Assembly (NCBI RefSeq): GCF_940807255.1
Contig: NZ_CALNWY010000020.1
Location: 1-64,000 of the forward strand
Source of the DNA: Mixta sp. Marseille-Q2659
GTDB lineage: Bacteria; Pseudomonadota; Gammaproteobacteria; Enterobacterales; Enterobacteriaceae
Length of the DNA stretch: 64,000 bases
Direction of reading: 5' to 3'
Part shown: positions 36,325 to 47,623 of the stretch, piece after piece
Layout of the letters: every line of letters begins with the position of its first letter
How positions within the stretch are numbered: position 1 is the stretch's first letter
Program-made: the position numbers and the translations under genes
Notes under the pieces: model-generated
What the model was told of the DNA's origin: nothing
Databases searched by the model: none
What the model saw: only the letters and a program-made list of their open reading frames with translations

Positions 36325-37626
36325 CTAAAGGAATAAATGTCCGAACAGGAAGCCGAACGCCACCGACAGCACAATTGCCAGCGTGCCGGGGATCAGGAAC
36401 GAATGGTTGAAGACAAATTTGCCGATGCGCGTGGAACCTGTGTCATCCATTTCTACCGCCGCCAGTAGCGTAGGATAGGTTGGCAGAACAAACAGCGCGG
36501 AAACGGCGGCAAAAGAGGCGACGGCGGTGATCGGTGATACGCCCAGCATCAGCGCGGCAGGCATCAACGCCTTGGTGGTCGCCGCCTGGGAATAGAGCAG
36601 GGTAGAAGCGAAAAACAGCACCAGCGCCAGCATCCACGGATAGTTGTTCAGCAGCTCGCCGGCCAGCGTTTGAATATCGTCGATATGGCCTTTTACAAAG
36701 GTATCACCCAGCCAGGCGACGCCCATGACGCAAATACAGGCGCTCATGCCCGATTTAAAGGTACTGGCGCTCAGGATTTCACTGGTGTCCACCTTACAGC
36801 TCAGGCAGATCAGCGTGGCGATGGTCAGCATAAAGACCACAATCGCTTCATTGCGCGGCAGCAGCGGATTTTGAATCAGGCCAACATTATCGCTAATCGC
36901 CGTGGCGTAAAGCATGACCGCGACAATGCCGATCAGGAACAGCAGCACCGAACGTTTTGCGCCGGGCTTCTCTGCAAAAACCTGTGAGCCACGCAGCGTC
37001 ACTTCGCCTTTTGCCAGGCGCGCCTGATAAATCGGATCGTCCTGTAACTCTTTCCCCAGGAAATTGGTTACCAGCGCCGCCACGAATATCGCCGCCATGG
37101 TGGAAGGTATCGCCACCGCCAGCAGCGCCAGATAGCCGATGCCGCGCGGCTCCAGAATGCCCGCGAAATAGACCACCGCCGCGGAAATAGGCGAGGCGGT
37201 AATGGCGATTTGCGAAGCGACCACCGCGATAGAAAGCGGACGCGACGGGCGCACGCCTTGCTCTTTCGCCACCTCGGCAATTACCGGCAATGTGGAGAAT
37301 GCGGTGTGGCCGGTGCCCGCCAGCAGGGTCATGCAGTAGGTAACCAGCGGCGCCAGGAAGGTGACGTAGCGTGGGTGCTTACGCAGCAGGCGCTCGGCCA
37401 GGCTGACCAGATAATCCATACCGCCTGCGACCTGCATCGCGGCGATAGCGGCGATCACCGCCATAATAATTTCGATCACGTCGAAAGGAATGGCGCCAGG
37501 CTTCATCTGGCACAGCAGCGTCAGAACCAGCACGCCGAGGCCGCCTGCAAAGCCGATACCGATACCGCCCAGCCTGGCGCCCAGATATATCGCCAGCAGA
37601 ACGATAATCAGCTCTAACCCCACCAT
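36325..37626 (-). CDS. dcuA: Anaerobic C4-dicarboxylate transporter DcuA
   Basis: Inner-membrane antiporter that exchanges aspartate, fumarate or malate for succinate. The 433-residue protein is highly hydrophobic with 10-12 segments and matches DcuA throughout (YLGARLGGIGIGFAGGLGVL, MQVAGGMDYLVSLAERLLRKHPRYVTFLAPLVTY, TGHTAFSTLPVIAEVAKEQG). It follows aspA by 112 bases with a terminator between, so it is read partly from its own promoter or by read-through. Confidence 0.96.
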   Translation of the reverse strand: MVGLELIIVLLAIYLGARLGGIGIGFAGGLGVLVLTLLCQMKPGAIPFDVIEIIMAVIAAIAAMQVAGGMDYLVSLAERLLRKHPRYVTFLAPLVTYCMTLLAGTGHTAFSTLPVIAEVAKEQGVRPSRPLSIAVVASQIAITASPISAAVVYFAGILEPRGIGYLALLAVAIPSTMAAIFVAALVTNFLGKELQDDPIYQARLAKGEVTLRGSQVFAEKPGAKRSVLLFLIGIVAVMLYATAISDNVGLIQNPLLPRNEAIVVFMLTIATLICLSCKVDTSEILSASTFKSGMSACICVMGVAWLGDTFVKGHIDDIQTLAGELLNNYPWMLALVLFFASTLLYSQAATTKALMPAALMLGVSPITAVASFAAVSALFVLPTYPTLLAAVEMDDTGSTRIGKFVFNHSFLIPGTLAIVLSVAFGFLFGHLFL

Positions 37627-37684
37627 AATTTGACTCCTTAAAAGAATGCTAAAAAGTAGTTAATAGTTTGTATTTTGCGGCAAT

Positions 37685-37719
37685 AAAAAAGGCACGTCGC
37701 TCAGAAAGCAGACGTGCCT
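37685..37719 (-). terminator. Terminator between aspA and dcuA
   Basis: AGGCACGTC / GACGTGCCT stem with a 12-base loop followed on the minus strand by TTTTTATTG. Confidence 0.85.
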
Positions 37720-37738
37720 GTTAAATTACTGATCTGAC

Positions 37739-39175
37739 TTAGTTTTCATTTTCATCGGTATAGCGTTTTGCTTTATACGCTGGCCGCATCAGGTTAGGTA
37801 CGGAAAATATCTCATCCAGCTCTGCTTCGGTAAGCAGACCGCGCTCCAGCACCACTTCTCTGACGCTTTTACCGGTTTCCGCACAGACTTTTCCGACAAT
37901 ATCACCATTATGGTGGCCAATGTAAGGGTTTAAGTAGGTCACAATGCCGATAGAGTTAAAGACGTAAGCTTCGCAGACCGCTTTGTTGGCGGTAATGCCA
38001 TTAACGCATTTTTCCAGCAGGTTATAACAGGCGTTGGTAAGTAACTGAACAGACTCAAACATCGCCTGGCCGATCACCGGCTCCATGACGTTTAGCTGGA
38101 GCTGACCCGCTTCGGCGGCCATGGTTACGGTTGTATCGTTGCCGATAACTTTAAAGCAGACCTGATTGACCACTTCCGGCACTACCGGGTTCACTTTGGC
38201 CGGCATAATCGACGAGCCCGCCTGCAGTTCCGGCAGGTTGATTTCGTTCAGGCCCGCGCGCGGCCCGGAGGAGAGCAGACGTAAATCGTTGCAGATTTTC
38301 GACAGCTTCACAGCCAGACGTTTCAGGGCGGAATGCACCATCACATAGGCGCCGCAGTCGGAGGTCGCTTCGATCAGGTCTTCCGCCGCCGTCACCGGCA
38401 GGTTGCTGACTTCCGCCAGTTTTTCTACCGCCAGCTGCTGATAACCATCCGGCGTATTCAGGCGCGTGCCGATAGCCGTTGCGCCGAGGTTCACTTCCAG
38501 CAGCAGCTCGGCGGTGCGGGTGATGTTTTTAATCTCTTCTTTCAGCAGCACATTGAAAGCGTGAAATTCCTGGCCCAGCGTCATCGGTACCGCATCCTGA
38601 AGCTGCGTACGGCCCATTTTCAGAATGGTTTCGAACTCGACCGCTTTACGCTCAAAGCCTTCTCCAAGCTGCGCGATCGCATCCAACAGTTTCAGAATAG
38701 AGGTGTAAACCGCGATGCGGAAACCAGTAGGATACGCATCGTTGGTGGACTGACATTTATTCACATGATCGTTGGGGTTCAGGTACTGATATTCCCCTTT
38801 CTGATGTCCCATCAGTTCAAGACCGATATTCGCCAGCACCTCGTTGGTATTCATATTTACCGAGGTTCCCGCGCCGCCCTGATAGACATCAACCGGAAAC
38901 TGATCCATACATTTGCCGTTATTCAGCACTTCATCGCAGGCCTGAATAATGGCGTTGGCAATGTTGCGCGGAATCGTTTGTAACTCTTTGTTGGCTAATG
39001 CCGCTGCTTTTTTCACCATTACCATGCCGCGCACAAATTCTGGAATGTCGCTGATTTTGTGGCTGCTGATACAGAAATTCTCAATCGCACGCAAAGTATG
39101 AACGCCGTACCAGGCATCCGCCGGAACTTCGCGCATGCCTAACAGGTCTTCTTCGATACGAATGTTATTTGCCAT
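37739..39175 (-). CDS. aspA: Aspartate ammonia-lyase
   Basis: Converts L-aspartate to fumarate and ammonia. The 478-residue protein has the fumarase/aspartase signature [11 protein letters not shown] (about 318-328) and other family blocks ([56 protein letters not shown]). With DcuA and fumarate reductase, also in the window, it supplies fumarate for anaerobic respiration. Confidence 0.97.
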   Translation of the reverse strand: MANNIRIEEDLLGMREVPADAWYGVHTLRAIENFCISSHKISDIPEFVRGMVMVKKAAALANKELQTIPRNIANAIIQACDEVLNNGKCMDQFPVDVYQGGAGTSVNMNTNEVLANIGLELMGHQKGEYQYLNPNDHVNKCQSTNDAYPTGFRIAVYTSILKLLDAIAQLGEGFERKAVEFETILKMGRTQLQDAVPMTLGQEFHAFNVLLKEEIKNITRTAELLLEVNLGATAIGTRLNTPDGYQQLAVEKLAEVSNLPVTAAEDLIEATSDCGAYVMVHSALKRLAVKLSKICNDLRLLSSGPRAGLNEINLPELQAGSSIMPAKVNPVVPEVVNQVCFKVIGNDTTVTMAAEAGQLQLNVMEPVIGQAMFESVQLLTNACYNLLEKCVNGITANKAVCEAYVFNSIGIVTYLNPYIGHHNGDIVGKVCAETGKSVREVVLERGLLTEAELDEIFSVPNLMRPAYKAKRYTDENEN

Positions 39176-39552
39176 GGGAACCTTCTTGTTAGAGCTACCG
39201 GTTACATCATTACGGGTGATGCGTTCATCGTGTCGGATAGAGCCAGCGCCGGAATATGTATCCCTGACTGCCGGGCAGCACGATCATAGGCTGAAGCAAC
39301 AGAAATATCTGAGTACAGATCGCGTTTCAGATAAAAGCTGAAGGATTACCAGCTCTGTGGTGTGATCATAATCGCAAAATTGTGGCGGGTGGGAAAAATC
39401 CGGCGCGATGGTTGAAAAATAACGCGCCGATACCCATCTCAGTAACTTATGCGGACCGCATAATGAACGCGCCGCAAAGCGCTTTGCGCGTTTAACCTTA
39501 AGAATATTGCCGCTGCGCCGCAGGCGTGGCGGCCCGACCAAAGGAGAATACG
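39176..39552. other. Divergent region between aspA and fxsA
   Basis: These 377 bases hold the promoters of both genes. A CRP-like site is noted separately. No ORF or RNA gene is seen. Confidence 0.5.
39361..39376. promoter_or_regulatory. Possible CRP site for aspA
   Basis: TGTGA-TCATAA-TCGCA matches the CRP core at 9 of 10 positions, about 185 bases before aspA. E. coli aspA is CRP-activated; the distance is on the long side. Confidence 0.45.
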
Positions 39553-40014
39553 GTGCGCTGGTTACCGTTATTAATACTGTTTTTATTCGCCTGGATTGAG
39601 ATTTCCCTGTTTATTCAGGTGGCGCATGTGATGGGCGTGCTGCTGACGATGCTGCTGGTGATCTTTACCTCCTGCATCGGCGTATCGCTGGTTAAAAACC
39701 AGGGCGTAAAAAACTTTATGCTGATGCAGCAGAAGCTGGCGCAGGGCGAAAGCCCGGCGGCGGAGATGATCAAAAGCGTGTCGCTGATTATCGCTGGTTT
39801 CTTGCTGCTGTTGCCCGGCTTCTTTACTGACTTTCTCGGCCTGCTGCTGTTGCTGCCGCCGGTACAAAAACATCTTACGCTGAAGCTGATGCCGCATCTG
39901 CGCGTCTGGCGCGGGCCAGGAGCGGGCCCCGACAGCGGCTATACTATGGAAGGCGAATACGAACGCAAAGAGAGCGATCGTATCGGCCACGATAAAGATC
40001 GCGAGGATCGTTAA
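39553..40014 (+). CDS. fxsA: FxsA membrane protein
   Basis: A 153-residue inner-membrane protein with about four hydrophobic segments and a charged C-terminal tail. In E. coli its overproduction relieves F exclusion of phage T7. Conserved blocks are IEISLFIQVAHVMGVLLT, SLVKNQGVKNFMLMQQKLAQGESPAAEMIKSVSLIIAG and LGLLLLLPPVQKHLTLKLMPHLR. The start is a GTG at 39553, matching the MRW N-terminus of the family, with AAGGAGAA 5 bases upstream. It lies before groES as in E. coli. Confidence 0.94.
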   Translation: MRWLPLLILFLFAWIEISLFIQVAHVMGVLLTMLLVIFTSCIGVSLVKNQGVKNFMLMQQKLAQGESPAAEMIKSVSLIIAGFLLLLPGFFTDFLGLLLLLPPVQKHLTLKLMPHLRVWRGPGAGPDSGYTMEGEYERKESDRIGHDKDREDR

Positions 40015-40025
40015 TTTTCCTGATA

Positions 40026-40060
40026 AAGGGCGACGGCAAACAGCCGCCGCCCTTTTTTCT
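40026..40060 (+). terminator. Terminator after fxsA
   Basis: GGGCGACGGC / GCCGCCGCCC stem (one mismatch), 5-base loop, six Ts. Confidence 0.88.
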
Positions 40061-40120
40061 TCAGCCGGTTAGCCGGCTCGGCAGATTCACCCCAAACAAA
40101 AATTTTTTTTCATTGTGCCC

Positions 40121-40149
40121 CTTGAAAGCGATTGGCACTGTCCCTATCT
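40121..40149 (+). promoter_or_regulatory. Sigma-32 heat-shock promoter of groESL
   Basis: CTTGAAA (40121-40127), a 14-base spacer and CCCTATCT (40142-40149) fit the sigma-32 consensus CTTGAAA-N(11-16)-CCCCATNT. It is about 85 bases before groES. Confidence 0.88.
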
Positions 40150-40205
40150 CTTGAGCCACGAGGCCGGAAGCCCATAAGCCCGGCATTCATCCCAAAAATG
40201 ACTGA

Positions 40206-40526
<321 letters not shown>

Positions 40527-40560
40527 TTACGCGTAAACCACATCGAACATACGAATTTAA

Positions 40561-42219
<1,659 letters not shown>

Positions 42220-42245
42220 TTGCCCCCAACGGCTTAAGTCATCTC

Positions 42246-42281
42246 AACCCCCTGTCAGAAATGGCAGGGGGTTTTTCTTTT
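42246..42281 (+). terminator. Terminator of groESL
   Basis: CCCCCTGTCA / TGGCAGGGGG stem (one mismatch), GAAA loop, then TTTTTCTTTT. Confidence 0.93.
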
Positions 42282-42410
42282 GTTGCTGAAAAAGGTATAA
42301 GTAAACGCGCAGTCTTATACTGAACGTTTTGCGGCAAGGGATGTTTAAGAAAACACATGCTTTTCTGATACGCTCGAACCGGATACTGACGATAATAAAT
42401 GAGGAATCAC

Positions 42411-42758
42411 ATGCGGATTAATGTCTTGCTGGGGCTTTCTGCGGCAGCGCTGCTGCTGGCGGGTTGTAGCACCTCTAAAGAGCTAAGTGCAGCCGGAGAG
42501 CGCGTCACCTTTACCGATCAGCAGCCGGCTCAGACGTGTCAGTTACTGGGTGAAATCACCGGTAGCCAGAGCAACTGGCTCAGCGGCGCAGGCGGTGAAA
42601 ACAGCTCGCTGCGCGGCGCAGCTAATGACTTACGCAATCGGGCAGCTGAAATGGGCGGCAACGTCATTTATGGTGCCACCAGCCCAACGCAAAATATTTG
42701 GTCAAGCTTCGCACCGCTTGACAGCAAGATGACCGGCCAGGTTTATAAGTGCCCGTAA
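42411..42758 (+). CDS. yjeI: YjeI-like lipoprotein (DUF4156)
   Basis: A 115-residue lipoprotein. The signal peptide ends in the lipobox LLAGC (Cys about 19). The domain that follows contains the DUF4156 pattern CQLLGEITGSQSNWLSG ... LRNRAAEMGGNVIYG and a final Cys. Position right after groEL matches E. coli yjeI. Function unknown. ATG 42411 is chosen because GAGGA lies 6 bases upstream; an ATG 12 bases earlier overlaps that site. Confidence 0.88.
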   Translation: MRINVLLGLSAAALLLAGCSTSKELSAAGERVTFTDQQPAQTCQLLGEITGSQSNWLSGAGGENSSLRGAANDLRNRAAEMGGNVIYGATSPTQNIWSSFAPLDSKMTGQVYKCP

Positions 42759-42888
42759 CCATCTGAAGCCTGTTGCGTTATTCCGGCGCCTTTTCAGATT
42801 AACGCCGGTTTAACGCCCTGTTTATTCAGCCTCTTCGCTTAACAGCGGTTTTCCTGTTTTCCTGCTGGCCTGATGCGTTTTAATGTGC

Positions 42889-43311
42889 TTATTTTTGTAG
42901 TGCGGCCTGCTCAGCGCGCGCCTGCGCCAGTTCCTGTTTTATTTCCTGCAGGTCAGCCTGTTTTTCACGAATTTTGCGCTGATACTTCGCCATTTTGTCC
43001 TGCTTGCCTTCAGCCTGTGCTTCACGTAAATCCGCTTCCGCTTCGCGAATATCTGCCTGCTTTTCTTCCAGCTTTCTCTCCAGTTTGGCAACATCCTGTC
43101 GCGCATCCGCCAGCACGCTGTCATGCGTACAGTGCGCGTTAACCTCCGCCAACGCCTGCTTCAGGCCATTAACCTTTGCGCTGTTATTGTAATGCTGGGC
43201 AATATCCATCTCTTTTTGCAGAGCGGCGCGTTTCGCAGCGCAATCCTCAGCGTGCGCCATATTCATCGTGCCGGCCAGAATGAGAGTGGAAATCAGGGTG
43301 AGCTTTTTCAT
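42889..43311 (-). CDS. DUF1090 (YqjC-like) periplasmic coiled-coil protein
   Basis: A 140-residue exported protein. The signal peptide ends near AHAE, two Cys (in EDCAAKRAALQKEMD and NAHCTHD) could form a disulfide, and the second half is a long charged coiled coil (DVAKLERKLEEKQADIREAEADLREAQ). Resembles E. coli YqjC, whose function is unknown. ATG 43311 begins the signal peptide. Confidence 0.84.
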   Translation of the reverse strand: MKKLTLISTLILAGTMNMAHAEDCAAKRAALQKEMDIAQHYNNSAKVNGLKQALAEVNAHCTHDSVLADARQDVAKLERKLEEKQADIREAEADLREAQAEGKQDKMAKYQRKIREKQADLQEIKQELAQARAEQAALQK

Positions 43312-43411
43312 CGTAACTCTTTGTACGAAAGTAATTATCTGCTTATCTGTAAGCAGCGGCAGGATCTCTGCCAGAGGGCGTCCGGTAAACAGTCTGTTAC
43401 CGGGCAGGTTT

Positions 43412-44440
43412 TCAGGATTGCCTGAGCTGTAAATCGAGCGGCGTTTTGCTGGGTTCGCCGCCGATTTCACGCGCCAGCTTCGGCACCATATAGCCGGAAA
43501 CCAGCGCCAGCAGCTCACGCATAATGGTGCGCGCCGTCTCATCGGAAACATAGAAATGCGCCGCGCCCTGCACCTTATCCAGCACATGCAGATAATAGGG
43601 CAGGATACCGGCATCAAACAGCGCATTGCTAAGCGCCGCCAGCGTCTGCGCATTATCATTAATGCCGCGCAGCAGCACGCTCTGATTCAGCATGGTTACG
43701 CCTGCGCGTTTGAGCATCACTACGCCGTGGCGCAACGCATCATCAATTTCCTGCGCATGGTTAATGTGCGTCACCATTAACACCTGTAACCGCGAGTTGG
43801 CCAGCCGCTGGCAAAGTCCTTCGGTAATGCGCGCCGGGATCACCACCGGCAAACGGCTGTGAATACGTAGCCGTTTCAGATGCGGGATCGCTTCCAGTTC
43901 GCCGATCAGCCAGTCCAGCTCATGATCCTTTGCCATCAGCGGATCGCCGCCGGAGAAAATGATCTCATCCAGCTCCTGATGATCGCGAATATAATCCAGC
44001 GCCCGCTGCCAGTTGCGCTTGTTGCCCTGATTCTCCTGATAGGGAAAATGGCGGCGGAAACAGTAGCGGCAGTTTACCGCGCAGCCGCCTTTTACCAGCA
44101 GCAGCGCCCGGTTTTTATATTTATGCAGCAGGCCCGGCACAACGCTGCTTTGCTCATCCAGCGGATCAACACTGTAGCCTGGCGTATCGATAAACTCCTG
44201 CCGATCGGTGATCACCTGCAGCAGCAGCGGATCCTGCGGATCGCCTTTTTTCATGCGATCTGCAAACGCGCGCGGCACGCGCAGGGCGAAAAGCCGCCGC
44301 GCATCGGCTCCGGCAGAGAGCTGAGGATACTGATCCAGCGCTAAAAAGCGTAGTAATTCATGGGGTTCAGTGATGACGTCTGCAAGTTGATGCAACCATT
44401 CTTCTCTGGATGGGGTATTTAGGGTTACAATGTGTGCCAT
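43412..44440 (-). CDS. epmB: EF-P-modifying lysine 2,3-aminomutase EpmB
   Basis: Radical-SAM, PLP-dependent enzyme that makes (R)-beta-lysine, the substrate EpmA attaches to EF-P. The 342-residue protein has the iron-sulfur motif C120-x3-C124-x2-C127 in GGCAVNCRYCFRRHFPY, a PLP lysine near the C-terminus (LAREIGGEPSKTPLDL) and LMVTHINHAQE. It lies divergent from efp, 40 bases between starts, as in E. coli. Confidence 0.96.
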   Translation of the reverse strand: MAHIVTLNTPSREEWLHQLADVITEPHELLRFLALDQYPQLSAGADARRLFALRVPRAFADRMKKGDPQDPLLLQVITDRQEFIDTPGYSVDPLDEQSSVVPGLLHKYKNRALLLVKGGCAVNCRYCFRRHFPYQENQGNKRNWQRALDYIRDHQELDEIIFSGGDPLMAKDHELDWLIGELEAIPHLKRLRIHSRLPVVIPARITEGLCQRLANSRLQVLMVTHINHAQEIDDALRHGVVMLKRAGVTMLNQSVLLRGINDNAQTLAALSNALFDAGILPYYLHVLDKVQGAAHFYVSDETARTIMRELLALVSGYMVPKLAREIGGEPSKTPLDLQLRQS

Positions 44441-44480
44441 TTTTTTGGCTAAGTACCAGTATTAATTGTAGAGGGCCTTT

Positions 44481-45047
44481 ATGGCGACTTATTCTAGCAA
44501 CGATTTTCGCAACGGTCTCAAAATCATGTTCGAAGGCGAACCTTACGCTATCGAATCCAGTGAATTTGTTAAACCGGGCAAAGGTCAGGCTTTCGCACGC
44601 GTTAAAATGCGTCGTCTGCTGACCGGCAAGCTGATTGAAAAAACCTTCAAATCTACCGACTCCGCCGAAGGCGCTGACGTGGTTGATATGAACCTGACTT
44701 ACCTCTACAGCGACGGTGAGTTCTGGCACTTCATGAACAATGAAACCTTCGAGCAGCTGGCTGCCGATGAGAAAGCGGTAGGCGATAGCGCAAAATGGCT
44801 GCTGGATCAGGCTGAATGCATCGTTACCCTGTGGAACGGTAGCCCGATCGCCGTTACGCCGCCGAACTTCGTCGAGCTGGAAATCGTTGATACCGATCCG
44901 GGTCTGAAAGGCGATACCGCGGGTACCGGCGGCAAACCAGCTACGCTGACTACCGGCGCGGTCGTGAAGGTTCCGCTATTCGTGCAGATCGGCGAAGTGA
45001 TCAAAGTTGACACCCGCTCTGGCGAATACGTATCTCGCGTAAAATAA
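44481..45047 (+). CDS. efp: Elongation factor P
   Basis: A 188-residue tRNA-shaped factor that rescues ribosomes stalled at polyproline. The beta-lysylation site is Lys34 in KPGKGQAF. The C-terminal end shows [12 protein letters not shown]. EpmB (divergent neighbour) and EpmA (51.1 kb), both needed to modify Lys34, are in the window. The third enzyme, EpmC, is not seen. Confidence 0.98.
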   Translation: MATYSSNDFRNGLKIMFEGEPYAIESSEFVKPGKGQAFARVKMRRLLTGKLIEKTFKSTDSAEGADVVDMNLTYLYSDGEFWHFMNNETFEQLAADEKAVGDSAKWLLDQAECIVTLWNGSPIAVTPPNFVELEIVDTDPGLKGDTAGTGGKPATLTTGAVVKVPLFVQIGEVIKVDTRSGEYVSRVK

Positions 45048-45103
45048 GCGAACATGCTTCACGTATGAAATGACGTTTCGTACGTGCAATAAGCAGCGAA
45101 GAG

Positions 45104-45128
45104 GCGCATCCAACGGATGCGCTTTTTT
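45104..45128 (+). terminator. Terminator after efp
   Basis: GCGCATCC-AAC-GGATGCGC stem followed by six Ts, 57 bases after the efp stop. Confidence 0.92.
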
Positions 45129-45225
45129 ATTGCCCGCCATTTCCTTTATCGCAACGAGCAAGCTAATAATTTCGGTCTATGCTTTAGTTACTGTACTTTC
45201 AACAGTAACCAACAAGGAAATGGCT

Positions 45226-45360
45226 ATGTCTAAGAAAAGTATTGTCGCAATTTTTTCCGCTTTAATTCTTTCAACGCTGCTTTCTGCCTGCAATACCACG
45301 CGCGGCGTGGGCCAGGATGTTGAAGCGGGCGGCGAGGCGATTCAGCGCAGCGCTCAGTAA
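45226..45360 (+). CDS. ecnB: Entericidin-family lipoprotein (EcnB-like)
   Basis: A 44-residue lipoprotein with lipobox LLSAC and the entericidin tail [18 protein letters not shown]. In E. coli ecnA (antidote) and ecnB (bacteriolytic) lie in tandem after efp; here only one copy exists. Its tail fits the EcnB pattern, though the A/B call on so short a protein is uncertain. AAGGA is 7 bases before ATG 45226; an ATG two codons earlier is possible. Confidence 0.88.
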   Translation: MSKKSIVAIFSALILSTLLSACNTTRGVGQDVEAGGEAIQRSAQ

Positions 45361-45429
45361 TATGAACGGTGCGGAACGCGGTTCCGTACCGGCATTTTAC
45401 CTATCTCGACCTTCACGCCTGCCTTAACA

Positions 45430-45981
45430 TTAATTTCCCGCCTGCGGTGCCGTGGCGCCATCCTGTTTTACCCAGATCAGCTTATCGACCGGGAAACCGG
45501 CCTGCCGCGCCTGCTCCGTTAGCCGTTGCTTAACGGAATCGTCCAGCTGCGGCGTGCGTGACAGAATCCACAGATAATCGTAATTCGGTCCGCATATCAG
45601 CGCGTAGCGATACTCTTTATCGAGCGCGATAACATTGTAGCCGCCATAGAAAGGCCCAAAGAAAGAGACCTTCAGCGCCGCACGCTGCGGCGAGCCGGTA
45701 AAGTACGCCTTGCCGATACTCTCTTTCCAGCGCTGTTTCTCCGGGCTGTAGCCGCGATTAATCACTTTCAGACCGCCATCGTCGCGCTTGCTGTAGGTGG
45801 CGGTGACATGGTCCAGACCGCGCTCGAAGCGGTGATCGAGCCGCGCGATTTCATACCACTGACCGAGATAACGATCGGCCTCAAAATTTTCGACCACCGT
45901 AACGTTTTTCGGCGGCGTCGTGCTACAGGCCACGGAGAGCAGGGCGCCAACGCTGGCCATAAAGGTTTTCCATAATTTCAT
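45430..45981 (-). CDS. blc: Outer-membrane lipocalin Blc
   Basis: A 183-residue bacterial lipocalin. The lipobox (LLSVACS) precedes the calyx, with the lipocalin signature GQWYEIARLDHRFERGL (about 40-56), INRGYSPEKQRWKESIGKAYF and the C-terminal YLWILSRTP. Thought to bind lysophospholipids in the periplasm, and stress-induced in E. coli. ampC and sugE, its E. coli neighbours, are absent; the orphan flagellin occupies the next place. Confidence 0.94.
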   Translation of the reverse strand: MKLWKTFMASVGALLSVACSTTPPKNVTVVENFEADRYLGQWYEIARLDHRFERGLDHVTATYSKRDDGGLKVINRGYSPEKQRWKESIGKAYFTGSPQRAALKVSFFGPFYGGYNVIALDKEYRYALICGPNYDYLWILSRTPQLDDSVKQRLTEQARQAGFPVDKLIWVKQDGATAPQAGN

Positions 45982-46102
45982 CGTGCTTTCCTGATAAGTT
46001 TGAACAGTTTAAGTATAGATAGTGAATTCAATGCCGCATCAGAAATGCAGCCGTAACGGGCAAAGCCTTGTCGGCCCTGGTCGTAAGCGAATGTAAACCT
46101 GC

Positions 46103-46129
46103 TAAAGCGGCTTGTTTTTACGCCGATAA
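46103..46129 (+). promoter_or_regulatory. Exact-consensus FliA (sigma-28) promoter of the orphan flagellin
   Basis: TAAA (46103-46106), a 15-base spacer and GCCGATAA (46122-46129) equal the sigma-28 core consensus without mismatch. Transcription would start near 46137, about 30 bases before the flagellin ATG. Confidence 0.9.
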
Positions 46130-46169
46130 CCCTTCTACTCAAGCAACAGTCAATGAAGAATTCCTTATC

Positions 46170-47621
46170 ATGGCGACCATTTTTACCAATCTGTTATCAG
46201 CCAACGTGCTGAAAAATCAGGCAAAGGACGCCTCACAGCTTAGCCAGGCGCTTACGCGTCTTTCTTCAGGGCTGCGCATTAACAGCGCGAAGGATGACTC
46301 TGCTGGTCAGGCGATTGCTAACCGCATGACGGCGAATCTCGGCGCGGACACGGTTATCGGACGTGGACTTGATGATGGTATCAGCCTGTCAGAAACCGCC
46401 GACGGCGGCCTGGATTCGATTTCTCAACTGCTGATCCGTGCGAAAGAGCTGGCGATCCGTTCAGTGAACGACGCGTTATCAGATAGCGATCGGCAGAGCC
46501 TGCAGGATGAATTCCAGCAAATTAGCGCCACTATCGATCAAATTGCTGGCAATACTGAGATTTTCGGCAAATATCCGCTGGCGCCTGCGGTCGCAGAGCT
46601 GCCGGTACAGTTAGGAAACGTCGCGCCAGCCAGCAGCAAATTTCCGGTAGCAGGCGCTAACTACGGTTTTACCTCTGGCATTGTTTCGCTGGCCTACATT
46701 CCGGCGGGCGCGACCAATATTGCGATGCGCATCGATTCTTACTCTTATGATGATGACATCCAGATTTTTACCCGCGACGGCAAGCATTTGGTGGGCACGC
46801 CGCTGCAGGGCAGCGATCCTGATTCTACCTGGGCCAGTAAAGGGATCACCAGCGCCGCGCAGGCCGACAGCAGCGTCATCACTGAAGCCAACGGCTTCCT
46901 GCCGAATGCCAGCTACGATGACAGCACGTTGGTACAGGGCGGCAGCAGTTACGATATTAACGGTAGCGCCACACAAAATTATAACGGGATGACCATTACC
47001 TATAGCGGCGACGGCGACCGTTATGAAGATGCCTCTACCGGCGGCTATAACGACGGCACCGTTTCCAGCACCAATACTCAGGAGCGCATCACGATTGATA
47101 ACGTGACCGAAGACCTGGTGGTGATGGTGGTCGGCAATGGCTCTTTCTCCGCACGCATGACCTGGGGAAATATGCCGACGCCAACCTACACGCCCGCAGA
47201 GCCGGTCAAGGTAAGCAGCGCCACGCAGATCGTGACCAGCGCTAACTTTGGTGATGAACTGAAAACCAAAACTATCGAGCCGACGCCTTCTGACAGCGCC
47301 TCTTTAGGGCTGGCTTCCACGCGCCTTAACCCGAAAGATGAGGCGAGCAGAGCATTGGGCGCGCTGGATAAGGCGCTGGATACCGTTAACGGCTACCGGG
47401 GTGAATACGGCAGCACTATTAACAGCCTGGAATCGGCAAAGGCGACGCTCTCCGCGCAGACGCTGGCGACCACGGCGGCACGCAGCCGAATTATGGATGC
47501 GGATTACGCGCTGGAAGCGAGCAATATGACGAAGGCGCAGATTATTCAGCAGGCCAGCAATGCGGTGCTGGTTCAGGCGAACCAGCAGCCGCAGATAATG
47601 TTGTCGCTGTTGAAAGGATGA
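46170..47621 (+). CDS. Orphan flagellin with an unusual central domain
   Basis: A 483-residue flagellin. The N-terminal D0/D1 helices (1-135; ALTRLSSGLRINSAKDDSAGQAIANRM, LIRAKELAIRSVND) and the C-terminal D1/D0 helices (388-483; ending QIMLSLLKG) are well conserved. Residues about 138-375 do not look like D2/D3 of FliC. They form a beta-rich, Asp/Ser/Gly/Thr-rich region (IVSLAYIPAGATNIAMRIDSY, DDDIQIFTRDGKHLVG, ITIDNVTEDLVVMVVGNGSF) resembling extracellular jelly-roll/PPC-type domains. I chose ATG 46170 over upstream starts because the sigma-28 promoter lies between them; the ribosome-binding site is weak. No other flagellar gene is near. The gene ends 2 bases from the convergent frdD. Probably a minor or phase-specific filament subunit; the role of the insert is unknown. 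Confidence 0.88.
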   Translation: MATIFTNLLSANVLKNQAKDASQLSQALTRLSSGLRINSAKDDSAGQAIANRMTANLGADTVIGRGLDDGISLSETADGGLDSISQLLIRAKELAIRSVNDALSDSDRQSLQDEFQQISATIDQIAGNTEIFGKYPLAPAVAELPVQLGNVAPASSKFPVAGANYGFTSGIVSLAYIPAGATNIAMRIDSYSYDDDIQIFTRDGKHLVGTPLQGSDPDSTWASKGITSAAQADSSVITEANGFLPNASYDDSTLVQGGSSYDINGSATQNYNGMTITYSGDGDRYEDASTGGYNDGTVSSTNTQERITIDNVTEDLVVMVVGNGSFSARMTWGNMPTPTYTPAEPVKVSSATQIVTSANFGDELKTKTIEPTPSDSASLGLASTRLNPKDEASRALGALDKALDTVNGYRGEYGSTINSLESAKATLSAQTLATTAARSRIMDADYALEASNMTKAQIIQQASNAVLVQANQQPQIMLSLLKG

Positions 47622-47623
47622 TT

